Assembly (NCBI GenBank): GCA_024274875.1 | Contig: JAJSAH010000017.1 | Span: 1 to 34,896, forward strand | DNA: 34,896 nucleotides | Reading direction: 5' to 3' | From: an archaeon | Lineage (GTDB): Archaea > Micrarchaeota > Micrarchaeia > CAILAH01 | Part shown: piece by piece, positions 1-9,439 of the stretch | How the letters are laid out: each line of letters opens with the position of its first letter | How positions within the stretch are numbered: the stretch's first letter is position 1 | Notes under the pieces: generated by a model | Told to the model about the DNA's origin: nothing | Seen by the model: the letters and a program-made list of their open reading frames with translations, nothing else | Databases searched by the model: none | Position numbers and translations under genes: made by a program

Positions 1-5
1 AGCAA

Positions 6-2999
6 ATGCTCAAAAATATGAGGGAGTTCAACGAAGAGAAAAGAGATGCAATTCTGCGCATCAACAGAATGCTTGGTATAGTAAGAGATGTGTCAAAGGA
101 TGCAAATGACATTCTTATGGAGATGGATTCGGAAGTTAAAAAGGTTCTGTTCAAGTCGCTCATGTCTGCATTCAGGGAAATGGAAGAGGAAAAGGAGAGA
201 AGGATTGGTGTTGAAGAAACTGCTGAACAAATTCTCATGAAAGCAAAGCGTGGAAGATATTATTACAAAGAAGTGGAAATTGGTGGAAAAAAGCATGTGT
301 TTGTGCGAGGATTCGTAGATCCTACTGAGCAAGATGTGATCAACCTGCTTGCATTGTATATCAAATTATTTCCGCATAAGAAAGATGCTTTGATTAGCAA
401 AATTATGGAGCATCTGCCACCTGAAAAAAGAAACATTGAGATTGCAAAAGAATACGCAAACTTTTACGAAGAATTGAAGAATCTTGGAATACTGTTTCCT
501 GGCTTAGACCTTCCATATGAAGCTGCTGAAAAATTCCCATGGATATTTGAATCAAAAAGCAGATATGTGGCAATTCCTGAAGATATGGCGCTTGGCGACC
601 TGCTGGGACCAACAGACAAACTGATTAATTATAAAATCGTAAGAGAGAGGGGAGAAGTTAAAATAAAAGCGCCTAAAGGAAAATACTTAGAGAAAGTCAG
701 GAGATTTATGGATTGGATGGATAAACAGGCAACGCAGTTCATAGGAGGAAGGTATATTGGAATCCTCTCAGAAACTGCCGCAACAAGCGTAATATACACT
801 AGGCACGCTGAGAGGATAAAATCAGGAGGAAGATATTACAAAGGGATAAGCACTTTTGCCGAAGAAGTGCTAAGAAATGAAAATTTAGCGGAGGCGCTCA
901 GCAAAGCATACTTCTTGCGGGCAATCATTGGAATGAAGAAGAAGTATAAAAAAGAAGAATGGGAAGAGATTGAGGAAGTTATCGGGCCGACCATTACAAA
1001 AAAGAAAATCATAGCTGAAATAAACAATGTAATCAAACGCGCAAAAAACAAAGATGAAATATTAAAACTGGAAGAGCTTAGAACAAACATAAACTCGCTC
1101 GATTTCTCTGATGCAACAGATCTTGACACGGCAATTGAATTATGCAGCTACCATGTAGGAGAGTATGTTATGCAGAATGCCCTTCTCGATGCGATCACAA
1201 AATCAAAGATGTATATCAATGAATGCGAACATGAGATGAGATTTATCAAAAAAGATTTGGAAATTGTTGAATCAAGCGTAAAAGAAGTTGCAAAGAGAAT
1301 CATGACAGGAATTGGTAATTTGCACCTAACATCAAAGCAAAAACTAATAATCAGCGCATACATCGATCAAATCATATCTAGCAGAGGAACGGAGAAGTTC
1401 CCTGAGAGTATAAGAAATAACATCTCAAAAATAACGAACCTGCTAAAAGAGTGGAGAGCTAAAGCAGAACATAAAGATGTTCCAGCATATGATGCGTTAA
1501 TACATTTATTAGAAGGAGATATTCGCGTGCGCGCAGAGATGCTTGCGGAAAAATTTGAAGAGTTGAACAAGAATATGAAACATGCTAGAGCATCTAAGAA
1601 TATGTATGAAGGGATAAGGAAAAACAGCAGATTCAGGAAGAGAATGGCAAGCATTTTAAACTGCCGATTCTTTGCAAAAGTGTTTGAGCATGAAAAAGCT
1701 AAATTCACAAGAGAAGCTATGCAAACGCAGCGCATAGCGCAAGAAAACCAAAACATGCCGCTTATTTTCTATGTTAATGAATACAGCAAGAAGTTGAAAA
1801 AGAAGCGAAGGGAAAGAGATGAGTTTGAGAAGGCATTTGACAACCGGCTTAGGAATATTTCATATTTAGTTGATAAATTCTTAGACAGCGCATATGCTGC
1901 CATGGGTTCCACTTTAAACGCGGCAATGCACACCAGGTCGAAAGAATTTGGATTGGAAATCTCCTCTGTTGCAGGCTATCAATTTGCAGGACCGATTGCA
2001 TCTTCATTGTTGCAAAGATTGGGAACATTTGGCAAATATGGAAACAGGGGCTGGTTCACTGGAATATTCCTATCATACCCTATCAGAACCGCCGAAAGAA
2101 TTTACTCAAAAAGATATCCTGTTCTGCGCATGTTCAGCCGCACTCCTGCAGTATACGAACCTATGAAAGAGATGAACACGGCTGGATTCGCAATCGTAAA
2201 TGCACTATTTTACAGAAAGATTGCTAATTGGGCTTCAAGAGTCGGCGAATTGTTAAGAACATTTTCGAAGGACTCGCCGCCTCCCGCATATTTCCATTAT
2301 CTTACAACTGCCAACATGTACGGTGAAACGAGATTATTTGAGATGTTTGATTTATTGGGCAATACATTCAGAGCAACGCCAAGAGGGCCGAGAGATATAT
2401 TTAATTACATGCTGTACAAACCAAACGATTTAGTCATGGACTTTAAAGATATGGTATATACCATGAAAGAGGGGAGATCGATGAAAAAGACGCCTGAGCA
2501 CTTGCGCGATGTAGGTATTTATGGCGTAGCTGCAAATTCAAAATTCATTGCAGGCAGAGAGATTGATTATGTCGAAACTGCATTGGGCGGACCTGCATCG
2601 ATGTATCCGCAAAGAACATACAACGCATTCTACTCGCATCCCCATTTAAGCATGCCTGGGCTTAGGTTCAGCGCATACGGAGATTTCTATGAGCGCACGC
2701 AATCGCCGGTTGAAGTTGCATCTGAGTTGTTGCACATGCACAAGCTGTCTAAGAAAGTTGTAACTCTCCCATTAACAGTAATTCCTGCGCTGATACTCGC
2801 GCCAACTATTGTGCCTACTGCATACTTGTTCTCGGCGCCGCCAATATGGTATCTCAGCTCGGCGCTGCGCAACATTCCCGCTAAGGAGATCCCAATGCTG
2901 AGGGCAATAATACCAAAAATGGTTGATTGGAGAACGCATAAAATGATTATGGACAGATATAAGCATATGTATACAGGAATATATCAATCAGGTGGTTAG
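6..2999 (+). CDS. Large uncharacterised, mostly helical, charged protein with a C-terminal hydrophobic segment; frame is open to the left edge, so it may be 5'-truncated
   Basis: 997-aa ORF; Lys/Glu-rich N-terminal two thirds; hydrophobic stretch VVTLPLTVIPALILAPTIVPTAYLFSAPPIWYL near the C-terminus; no family recognised. Confidence 0.8.
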   Translation: MLKNMREFNEEKRDAILRINRMLGIVRDVSKDANDILMEMDSEVKKVLFKSLMSAFREMEEEKERRIGVEETAEQILMKAKRGRYYYKEVEIGGKKHVFVRGFVDPTEQDVINLLALYIKLFPHKKDALISKIMEHLPPEKRNIEIAKEYANFYEELKNLGILFPGLDLPYEAAEKFPWIFESKSRYVAIPEDMALGDLLGPTDKLINYKIVRERGEVKIKAPKGKYLEKVRRFMDWMDKQATQFIGGRYIGILSETAATSVIYTRHAERIKSGGRYYKGISTFAEEVLRNENLAEALSKAYFLRAIIGMKKKYKKEEWEEIEEVIGPTITKKKIIAEINNVIKRAKNKDEILKLEELRTNINSLDFSDATDLDTAIELCSYHVGEYVMQNALLDAITKSKMYINECEHEMRFIKKDLEIVESSVKEVAKRIMTGIGNLHLTSKQKLIISAYIDQIISSRGTEKFPESIRNNISKITNLLKEWRAKAEHKDVPAYDALIHLLEGDIRVRAEMLAEKFEELNKNMKHARASKNMYEGIRKNSRFRKRMASILNCRFFAKVFEHEKAKFTREAMQTQRIAQENQNMPLIFYVNEYSKKLKKKRRERDEFEKAFDNRLRNISYLVDKFLDSAYAAMGSTLNAAMHTRSKEFGLEISSVAGYQFAGPIASSLLQRLGTFGKYGNRGWFTGIFLSYPIRTAERIYSKRYPVLRMFSRTPAVYEPMKEMNTAGFAIVNALFYRKIANWASRVGELLRTFSKDSPPPAYFHYLTTANMYGETRLFEMFDLLGNTFRATPRGPRDIFNYMLYKPNDLVMDFKDMVYTMKEGRSMKKTPEHLRDVGIYGVAANSKFIAGREIDYVETALGGPASMYPQRTYNAFYSHPHLSMPGLRFSAYGDFYERTQSPVEVASELLHMHKLSKKVVTLPLTVIPALILAPTIVPTAYLFSAPPIWYLSSALRNIPAKEIPMLRAIIPKMVDWRTHKMIMDRYKHMYTGIYQSGG

Positions 3000-3001
3000 C
3001 G

Positions 3002-4882
3002 GTGAAATTATTTTCGCATATAATATTCGTTGCGTTAGTTCTGTATTTGCTTGCAGGATGCATACAAAATCCTGCAGAATATCAAGAATATGTCATACAA
3101 TCAACTCAACAAGTTATAAAAAATCCTGAATGCACTTGTTTAATCTGCACAAACAGCACGGGAAGTTGGTTCAAAGATGTTTTCGTCGTAAATGATTTGT
3201 CTGATGGATCATGCTTTTTCAAGCAAAATTGCAGCAGATCGTTCATATACTACTACTTAATGGAAGATGACTTTAATTATGTAAAGGATTTTGGCGTTGG
3301 GCAGGGATCATCATACGCAGAATTTGAGGAATCAAATCTCAGGTGCAACCTCGCTGAAAACTATGCGCTGAGAATTCTGTACAGCAAATACAGAGCGCCC
3401 ATGTATGACTCAAATGTGTTTTTCGACACCAGCGAAGCAGATACTGTCGAATGCATGCTTGAGAAAGGAGTCATCCCAATCTATGTGATGTACTCAGCAG
3501 GCACATATGTGCAGGATGATTGGATAGGAGAATTTGTTGATCAAAGCGAAGTTAAAGGAGCGCCAGTATTTATATCCCCTGAAGCATTTTTCACAAAAGA
3601 TCTTGCTGAAAATGTAACGCGGCAAATCGATGCAATATATGATAATTGCGAGATTGAAGAAATAGAAGGTGATGTTTGCGAAGAGTATGATGAATTTGGA
3701 GATTGCAAAAAGTATGAAACTGTTTATGAGAGAGGATGCAAAGTGGCGATATTCCCTATTCAGAACAGCGATGAGGAGTTTTTTGAGGCTATTGATTCAA
3801 TAGATAAAGAGACAATTAATGATAAGGTGTCGCTGGTTATGTTGAATTTAGATATAAACAAGCAAAACTATGAATGCGATGCAGGGTATGCGCTTGCTGA
3901 GATAATGAACCGAAGCAGGTATGTATTAAATAGGTACAGAAAACCATCATTCCTTATTTTTTCAATAGATCCTTCATGTTCCAGCTCGGCAGACCGCATA
4001 TACGGAACATTGTATACATCTATTCCAGTGATGAGAACTGTTGGCATTATTGGCGCCATATATTCTCAATACTCAGATTTCAGCGGCAATCCATTTAATC
4101 GCGGAGAGAATGCATACAGCACAAAGGATTCAGATATGTGGTTCAAGTTATGCAAATATTATAACTCCCCGCCATACAAAAAAGAGCCGATAATATACCA
4201 AAGCGATGGAGTCAACATAACAAGCGTATGCGATTATGCCAGCGTGCATGGAATAGATGCTATCGAGACCGCTGCGCTTGACAGATTTGATTCGGAAAAA
4301 GTCGGAGAGGATGCGATAGATGATTACGATATGTGCATCTCAGAAATCGATTTTGGAGATATTGAAGAAATAGCAGAAAAATGGAGCAAATGGGATGATT
4401 ACCGCGTCAGTGCAACAGATGATGATTGCGCATACGGATACCCAGATGTAGAAATAATGGCAGAAAGATGCAGTTTAAGCAGGCATCTGCTGAGAGCGCT
4501 GTACAAGTTTGATATGATGCCTCAAAGCTGTGATGAATGGTATGATTTTGAAAAAGAAGTGAATGATGCTGGAGTGATTGATTTAGAAATTATTAATCCT
4601 GATAGAGATTTTGAAACGGAATTGGGCAGAGTTGCATTTTTATACGCGCTTAAGAAAGATAATGAAGCAATATACTACCAAGTAATCAACAGTATAGGGA
4701 ATTATGAGAGAGCGGAACATTCAGGAAGAATAAGCATAAGCAAGAATTCGCTGTATAAAATCTGCGAGCCGAGCGCAAGGAGTGCATATGATTCAACACC
4801 ATGCAAAGTGCTGAAACACTACAAAGAGTATAGGGACGAATGCGATATGAATGATTTGATTGATTGGATTAAAAAGCACTAA
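3002..4882 (+). CDS. Predicted secreted Cys-rich lipoprotein, unknown function; alternating strand/helix pattern may indicate a TIM-barrel/hydrolase-like domain
   Basis: GTG start 2 nt after the previous stop; signal peptide with lipobox LLAGC (MKLFSHIIFVALVLYLLAGC); 626 aa; segments GVIPIYVMYSAG, KPSFLIFSIDP and VGIIGAIYSQYSDF look like buried strands. Confidence 0.8.
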   Translation: MKLFSHIIFVALVLYLLAGCIQNPAEYQEYVIQSTQQVIKNPECTCLICTNSTGSWFKDVFVVNDLSDGSCFFKQNCSRSFIYYYLMEDDFNYVKDFGVGQGSSYAEFEESNLRCNLAENYALRILYSKYRAPMYDSNVFFDTSEADTVECMLEKGVIPIYVMYSAGTYVQDDWIGEFVDQSEVKGAPVFISPEAFFTKDLAENVTRQIDAIYDNCEIEEIEGDVCEEYDEFGDCKKYETVYERGCKVAIFPIQNSDEEFFEAIDSIDKETINDKVSLVMLNLDINKQNYECDAGYALAEIMNRSRYVLNRYRKPSFLIFSIDPSCSSSADRIYGTLYTSIPVMRTVGIIGAIYSQYSDFSGNPFNRGENAYSTKDSDMWFKLCKYYNSPPYKKEPIIYQSDGVNITSVCDYASVHGIDAIETAALDRFDSEKVGEDAIDDYDMCISEIDFGDIEEIAEKWSKWDDYRVSATDDDCAYGYPDVEIMAERCSLSRHLLRALYKFDMMPQSCDEWYDFEKEVNDAGVIDLEIINPDRDFETELGRVAFLYALKKDNEAIYYQVINSIGNYERAEHSGRISISKNSLYKICEPSARSAYDSTPCKVLKHYKEYRDECDMNDLIDWIKKH

Positions 4883-6054
4883 TGCGAATGCTTGAGCGCT
4901 TCATCAACAATCTCATCAATATTTTCTGAAACAATTCTTCGATTGCCTGCAAAAACAATCCTGAAATGCCCTTCCATGCCAAAACCAACCCCAGGAACAA
5001 CTACTATTCCACGGCGCTTTATCAAATCTTTAACAAAATTAATACTCTTCTGCCTCCATCCCATCTTAATGAACGCATAATATGCTGCATGAATTTGATT
5101 AACTGACAACACGCTGCTATCATTTATTTTGCGATAAACTATCTTGGCATTGCGCTTCAGCAGACCCATATAATTTCTCAGATATGCATCTGTAAGAGAG
5201 CTTAAGATATGCGGCAAAGCATGCTGAAATGGAGTTGGGGAACATAACCTCAACATCATAAGCTTCCTAAAATTATCCACAACGCCTTTAAGAGAACGAT
5301 GCCTGCCAAACACCGCCCAACCTATTCTCCAGCCGGGAACTCTAAAAAGCTTAGATATGCCGCTTAGAACAATTACTTTGTCATCTTCATTATTGCGGAG
5401 CGCATAACTCATACCTCTATCATACACCATCTCCGAATAAATCTCATCTGAAATAAGGGTTGCGCTGCTCGACAACACATATTCTTTAATTTCATCGAGC
5501 AATGATTTGGGCATGCTCGATCCAAGAGGGTTGTTTGGATTTATAACAACCACAGCTTTTGCACGGCGCTTTACAGCATCCTTTACGCTGTTAATGTCCG
5601 GAAAACCATGCTCATCAAAATTATAAAACACTGGTTTTATGCCGTATAAACGCGCCAGCGCATCATACAAAGGGTAGTAAGGTTTTGGAAGCGCAATGCG
5701 CTCGCCCCTGTTGAATATGGAAAGGTATAGCATGCTTATAGCTTCGGTAACGCCGCTTGTTATGTATGCATCCTGCGCCCGGACCGACATGCCTCTCCTA
5801 TCATAAAACTGTGCGATTGCTTCCCTAGCAACATCTGCGCCATCAGATTTCGCATAAAAATTGTTTCCATCCCTAAGAGATTTAATTGCCGAGTTGATCA
5901 CGGAAGGTAGAGCGCCCATGCCAAGCTTGACAGGGTCGCCTATGTTGAGATACCTCAACTTTACCCCATGCTTAGCCGCATAATTTCTGGCAAAATCCTC
6001 TATCTCGCGTATTGAATATTCAACCGCTTCAAGCCGGCCTGAATGCATGCGCAT
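4879..6054 (-). CDS. Pyridoxal-phosphate-dependent aminotransferase class I/II (aspartate/alanine aminotransferase-like)
   Basis: Motifs INPNNPLGSSMPKS, SDEIYSEMVYD, LSGISKLFRVPGWRIGWAVF. Start placed at 6054 (track start 6060) from distance to the TTTAAA element; exact start uncertain. Confidence 0.9.
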   Translation of the reverse strand: MRMHSGRLEAVEYSIREIEDFARNYAAKHGVKLRYLNIGDPVKLGMGALPSVINSAIKSLRDGNNFYAKSDGADVAREAIAQFYDRRGMSVRAQDAYITSGVTEAISMLYLSIFNRGERIALPKPYYPLYDALARLYGIKPVFYNFDEHGFPDINSVKDAVKRRAKAVVVINPNNPLGSSMPKSLLDEIKEYVLSSSATLISDEIYSEMVYDRGMSYALRNNEDDKVIVLSGISKLFRVPGWRIGWAVFGRHRSLKGVVDNFRKLMMLRLCSPTPFQHALPHILSSLTDAYLRNYMGLLKRNAKIVYRKINDSSVLSVNQIHAAYYAFIKMGWRQKSINFVKDLIKRRGIVVVPGVGFGMEGHFRIVFAGNRRIVSENIDEIVDEALKHSH

Positions 6055-6075
6055 ATGCATACATGAGTATGAATA

Positions 6076-6081
6076 TTTAAA
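6076..6081. promoter_or_regulatory. Palindromic TTTAAA between the aminotransferase and PDO-like genes
   Basis: Centre ~26 bp from ATG 6105 (+) and ~24 bp from ATG 6054 (-). Confidence 0.6.
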
Positions 6082-6104
6082 ATTATGATATGCGATTATA
6101 TTGC

Positions 6105-6698
6105 ATGGCGATTGACCGAATATCGATGGAATTGATTCAGAAAGAGTTCAGGAAAAGATTGAAGAAGAAAGTTAAGCTAAGGGTTTTGCTTGGAAAGAAT
6201 TGCATAATTTGCAAAGACCTTGAAAAATTCATTAGAGATATTGCTGAAATCTCTGAAAACAAAATATCGTATGAATTAGTTAATAATGCTGATGAATATC
6301 CAGTGCTCTGGATAGGCAAAAACATTAAGTACATGGGGATGCCTACCGGCAACATCACCGGAATGTTTCTGCAGTTCTTAATGGATGTTAGCTCCAACAC
6401 ATACTTTGCAGATAAGGATACATTGAGAGAGGTTAAAAAACTTGAAGACGTGCTGATAGAAGCATACATCGCGACATTTTGCAGAAACTCGCCGCAACAA
6501 GTTAGGTGGGCTTTTGAGTTCAGTGCAATAAACCCAAAAATAAAATCCGTAATAATAGATATTAATCAATTTCCACAGCTTGCAACAAAAAACGCAATTA
6601 AATTCACGCCTACAACGACAATAAACAAGAAAGTAAATTTCATAGGCGCATGCGCGCCTGATGAACTGCTGAGAAAGATTAAGCTGGCTATTTATTGA
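6105..6698 (+). CDS. Protein disulfide oxidoreductase (PDO)-like tandem thioredoxin-fold protein with CIIC first site and CRNS second site
   Basis: KNCIICKDLEKFIRDIAEISENKISYELV and YMGMPTGN resemble the PDO N-terminal domain; ATFCRNSPQQVRWAFEFS ... FTPTT resembles the C-terminal domain with cis-Pro. Start 6105 (MAIDRIS) preferred over 6090. Confidence 0.75.
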   Translation: MAIDRISMELIQKEFRKRLKKKVKLRVLLGKNCIICKDLEKFIRDIAEISENKISYELVNNADEYPVLWIGKNIKYMGMPTGNITGMFLQFLMDVSSNTYFADKDTLREVKKLEDVLIEAYIATFCRNSPQQVRWAFEFSAINPKIKSVIIDINQFPQLATKNAIKFTPTTTINKKVNFIGACAPDELLRKIKLAIY

Positions 6699-7761
6699 GG
6701 TATATTGTCTGCGTTGGGAACGCCATATCAATCTTCTGTTTGTCAAACTTGCGTTTTACTTCCATATTTATCTCGTGCTGCGTCTCCCTATACTTAGAAG
6801 TATCCTTTATCCAATACCTCATGTTTATGTTTAGCGAGTACGCGCCAAACTCAACAAACTTCACATCATACTTAATGACATTCTTATGCGATTCAGCAAT
6901 TTTCTCAAGCATTTTTATGGCATTCTCCATTTTTTTGTATCCTGTGTCGTAAGTTATGCCAATCGTTTGCTCTATCCTGCGGGTTTTGGCTTGCGAAAAA
7001 TTCTCAACTATCTCAGAAGAAAGCTTGCTATTTGGGACCACCAATATTGTGCCGCTGGGCGTTTCAAGCTTAGTGCTGCGAATGCCGACTTCCTTAACTG
7101 TGCCCATATTTCCTCCAAACTTTATGAAATCCTTTATTTTGAATGGTTTATCCGAAAATATTATCACAGACCCTATGAAATTGCTGACTGTATCTTGGGC
7201 AGCGAGAGCTACTGCAAGACCCCCAACACCTAACCCTGCAAGCAAGGTTGTGATATCGTATCCAAAATTGCCCAAGATGAACAGGATTGTAAGCACAATT
7301 ATAATTAGCTTTGTGCCTTTGCGCAAAATAGGAAGAAGCTGATCATCTAATTCAGTTTCTGACTTTTCAACAAAAGGTCTGATATAGAACACAATCATTG
7401 TGTCTACCAACCTAAGCACCAGCCAGGCAATGTTGATTATGATAAGAATCGAAACTATTGCGCCTATGAAATCATGCGGCGCAGTGTTGGGCACCAAAAA
7501 CATCGTATTAGAGATGTACACGCCAAGCACGATGACCAGCATAGTCAAAGGATGCTCAAGAATCTCAACTAAAATATCATCAAATTTGGTGTTTGTTTTT
7601 TCAGTATATCTGCGAATCTGGTTTTTGAACAGATAGTATACAACCTTAGAGAGTAAAACAAACAGCAATACCACTGCAAAAAACTGCAGGTACTGATACA
7701 ATGCATTGCCGAACATGGCTGTTGACAGCAATGCTGGAGAAGCAAACGCGCTTAAATCCAT
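6688..7761 (-). CDS. Small-conductance mechanosensitive channel, MscS family
   Basis: N-terminal TM helices; GLGVGGLAVALAAQDTVSNFIGSVIIFSDKPFKIKDFI signature; beta domain IRSTKLETPSGTILVVPNSKL. Confidence 0.93.
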   Translation of the reverse strand: MDLSAFASPALLSTAMFGNALYQYLQFFAVVLLFVLLSKVVYYLFKNQIRRYTEKTNTKFDDILVEILEHPLTMLVIVLGVYISNTMFLVPNTAPHDFIGAIVSILIIINIAWLVLRLVDTMIVFYIRPFVEKSETELDDQLLPILRKGTKLIIIVLTILFILGNFGYDITTLLAGLGVGGLAVALAAQDTVSNFIGSVIIFSDKPFKIKDFIKFGGNMGTVKEVGIRSTKLETPSGTILVVPNSKLSSEIVENFSQAKTRRIEQTIGITYDTGYKKMENAIKMLEKIAESHKNVIKYDVKFVEFGAYSLNINMRYWIKDTSKYRETQHEINMEVKRKFDKQKIDMAFPTQTIYLNK

Positions 7762-7836
7762 GCGTTAGTTAATCCCGACAAAATATATAAATTATATGCG
7801 CGCCTAATAATCATTCTGTTTTAATCGCAAATATGT

Positions 7837-7954
7837 GCCGGGGTGGCAGAACCAGGTAATGCGCTAGCCTTGAGCCGCAAACCGCGCGATTGATTGCGGA
7901 TGCAAGACAGCTAGTGGGCTTCGGCCCTTGGGAGTTCGAATCTCTCCCCCGGCG
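7837..7954 (+). tRNA. tRNA-Ser(TGA) with a 34-nt intron at 37/38 (7875-7908)
   Basis: Acceptor GCCGGGG/CCCCGGC, discriminator G73; anticodon stem CTAGC/GCTAG; spliced loop CTTGAGA; long variable arm TGGGCTTCGGCCCTTG; TTCGAAT T-loop; intron pairs CTTG/CAAG and CCGCAA/TTGCGG. Confidence 0.9.
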
Positions 7955-7966
7955 TAAAAATATGAA

Positions 7967-9325
7967 CTAAAATTCGAGAAATTCAAGCAGATCTTCTATG
8001 TTATGAACCTCTATCATATTTGCCCAACCGGGCCTATTAGTGCGCACCGCAGCTGCGAACACAATCGTATCCTTCTCAGAAAGGAAACCTCTCTCAAGGC
8101 ATAACAGCACGGCGCGCTGGACAAGGTTTCGTTTTGGAGCGGCATGCCACAACATAGGAATTACATTATACAATAAATTAAGCTCAAGCGATACATCTTT
8201 GCTGTCCGTTATAGCGATAATTGGCTTCGGAAGCTTAAACCTTGATATCAATCTTGCGACATACCCTGAGCGCGTAACGACCACAATCTTATCAATCTCC
8301 TTCTTTGATGCAATTGAATGCAATGTCTTGCTGAGTATGTCTGATATCGGCTCTATGCTTTTTACGCATGTTTGCTCGGGTATTTTCGTGCGCACATAAG
8401 GAGCCACATGCTTGGATGCCTTCTTAACCTCGCGAATTGCATTTATAGGATGCTTGCCAACAGCAGTTTCATTTGATAGCATGATTGCATCAGCGCCATC
8501 AAGAACTGCGTTTGCAATATCGCTCACTTCGGCGCGTGTTGGCACAGGGTTGTTAATCATAGAATACAAAACCTGTGTTGCAACAATGCTCGGTTTTGCG
8601 TAATTATTGGCTATCTCTATCATATGTTTTTGCAGTATCGGAACATGCTCTGCTGGAACTTCTATTCCCAAATCACCTCTCGCAACCATAACGCCATCCG
8701 CCTCATCAATTATGCTGTGTATATTCTTTATTCCTTCCGTATTCTCAATCTTCGCTATTATGCGAGCATCAGTAAACCTTCTCGCCTCTTTTATATCTCT
8801 AACTGTCCTCGTGTATGAGAGGGAGACAAAGGTTGGGTCGATCGATTTAAGCGTTTGCACATCAGTTTTTTTAAGGGCAGGAAATTTCACTGACCTGCCT
8901 TTCAAATTCACTCCTGAACGGTTCTTAATAAGCACATTGTCTTCTGCTTTGAAAGTCATCTCTTTTTTGTATTTTGAAATTAGTTTGAGCGATACCCTGC
9001 CATCATCTAAATATATCCTGTCGCCCACTTTTATGTGCGGGTATAAATTTTGGTCAAACTGCACCATGGATGATTTGGAAGCGCCAATTACTACTTTCTC
9101 GCCTTTCTTAACCTTAATGCTAGCTGAGGTTTGTATGCGAACTTCGGGTCCGCTCGTATCAATCATCACGGGTACGCCATGCCTTTCAAGCTTTCTGAAA
9201 ACCTTTGCGGCATCTTCAGGAGTTTGATGCGATATGTTCTGCCTCAGCACATCTGCTTCCCTGCACACTTTTGCAAGAATTGCATCCTCATAAACTGCCG
9301 GTCCGTATGTTGCGATTACTTTCAT
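7967..9325 (-). CDS. pyk: Pyruvate kinase
   Basis: MKVIATYGPAV start; DGVMVARGDLGIEVPAEHVPILQKHMI and ATQVLYSMINNPVPTRAEVSDIANAVLDGADAIMLSNETAVGKHP. TTTAAA centred ~25 bp upstream of 9325; the longer track ORF runs into the tRNA region. Confidence 0.95.
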   Translation of the reverse strand: MKVIATYGPAVYEDAILAKVCREADVLRQNISHQTPEDAAKVFRKLERHGVPVMIDTSGPEVRIQTSASIKVKKGEKVVIGASKSSMVQFDQNLYPHIKVGDRIYLDDGRVSLKLISKYKKEMTFKAEDNVLIKNRSGVNLKGRSVKFPALKKTDVQTLKSIDPTFVSLSYTRTVRDIKEARRFTDARIIAKIENTEGIKNIHSIIDEADGVMVARGDLGIEVPAEHVPILQKHMIEIANNYAKPSIVATQVLYSMINNPVPTRAEVSDIANAVLDGADAIMLSNETAVGKHPINAIREVKKASKHVAPYVRTKIPEQTCVKSIEPISDILSKTLHSIASKKEIDKIVVVTRSGYVARLISRFKLPKPIIAITDSKDVSLELNLLYNVIPMLWHAAPKRNLVQRAVLLCLERGFLSEKDTIVFAAAVRTNRPGWANMIEVHNIEDLLEFLEF

Positions 9326-9370
9326 TGTAGTATAATCCAAAGCAGAATTTAAAAACATGATTTTATGTCT

Positions 9371-9412
9371 GCAAGGCAGGTGCGCGAATGAAGTGAGTGC
9401 TCCTGCCGGGAT
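9371..9412. repeat. Copy 1 of a 42-bp direct repeat containing the tRNA-Glu 3' end plus 3' flank (copy 2 at 9455-9496)
   Basis: gcaaggcaggtgcgcgaaTgaagtgagtgctcctgccgggat vs gcaaggcaggtgcgcgaaCgaagtgagtgctcctgccgggat: one mismatch in 42. Confidence 0.95.
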
Positions 9413-9439
9413 CGAGGTTTGCGAAGCAAAGCGAGAGTG

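Noticed and set aside
7837-7954. tRNA-Leu(GAG) interpretation of the class II tRNA
   Set aside because: Stem CTAGC/GCTAG places TGA at 34-36, and the discriminator base is G as in archaeal tRNA-Ser.
8607-9227. 206-aa plus-strand ORF antisense to pyruvate kinase
   Set aside because: Shadow ORF; the opposite strand has complete pyruvate kinase motifs.
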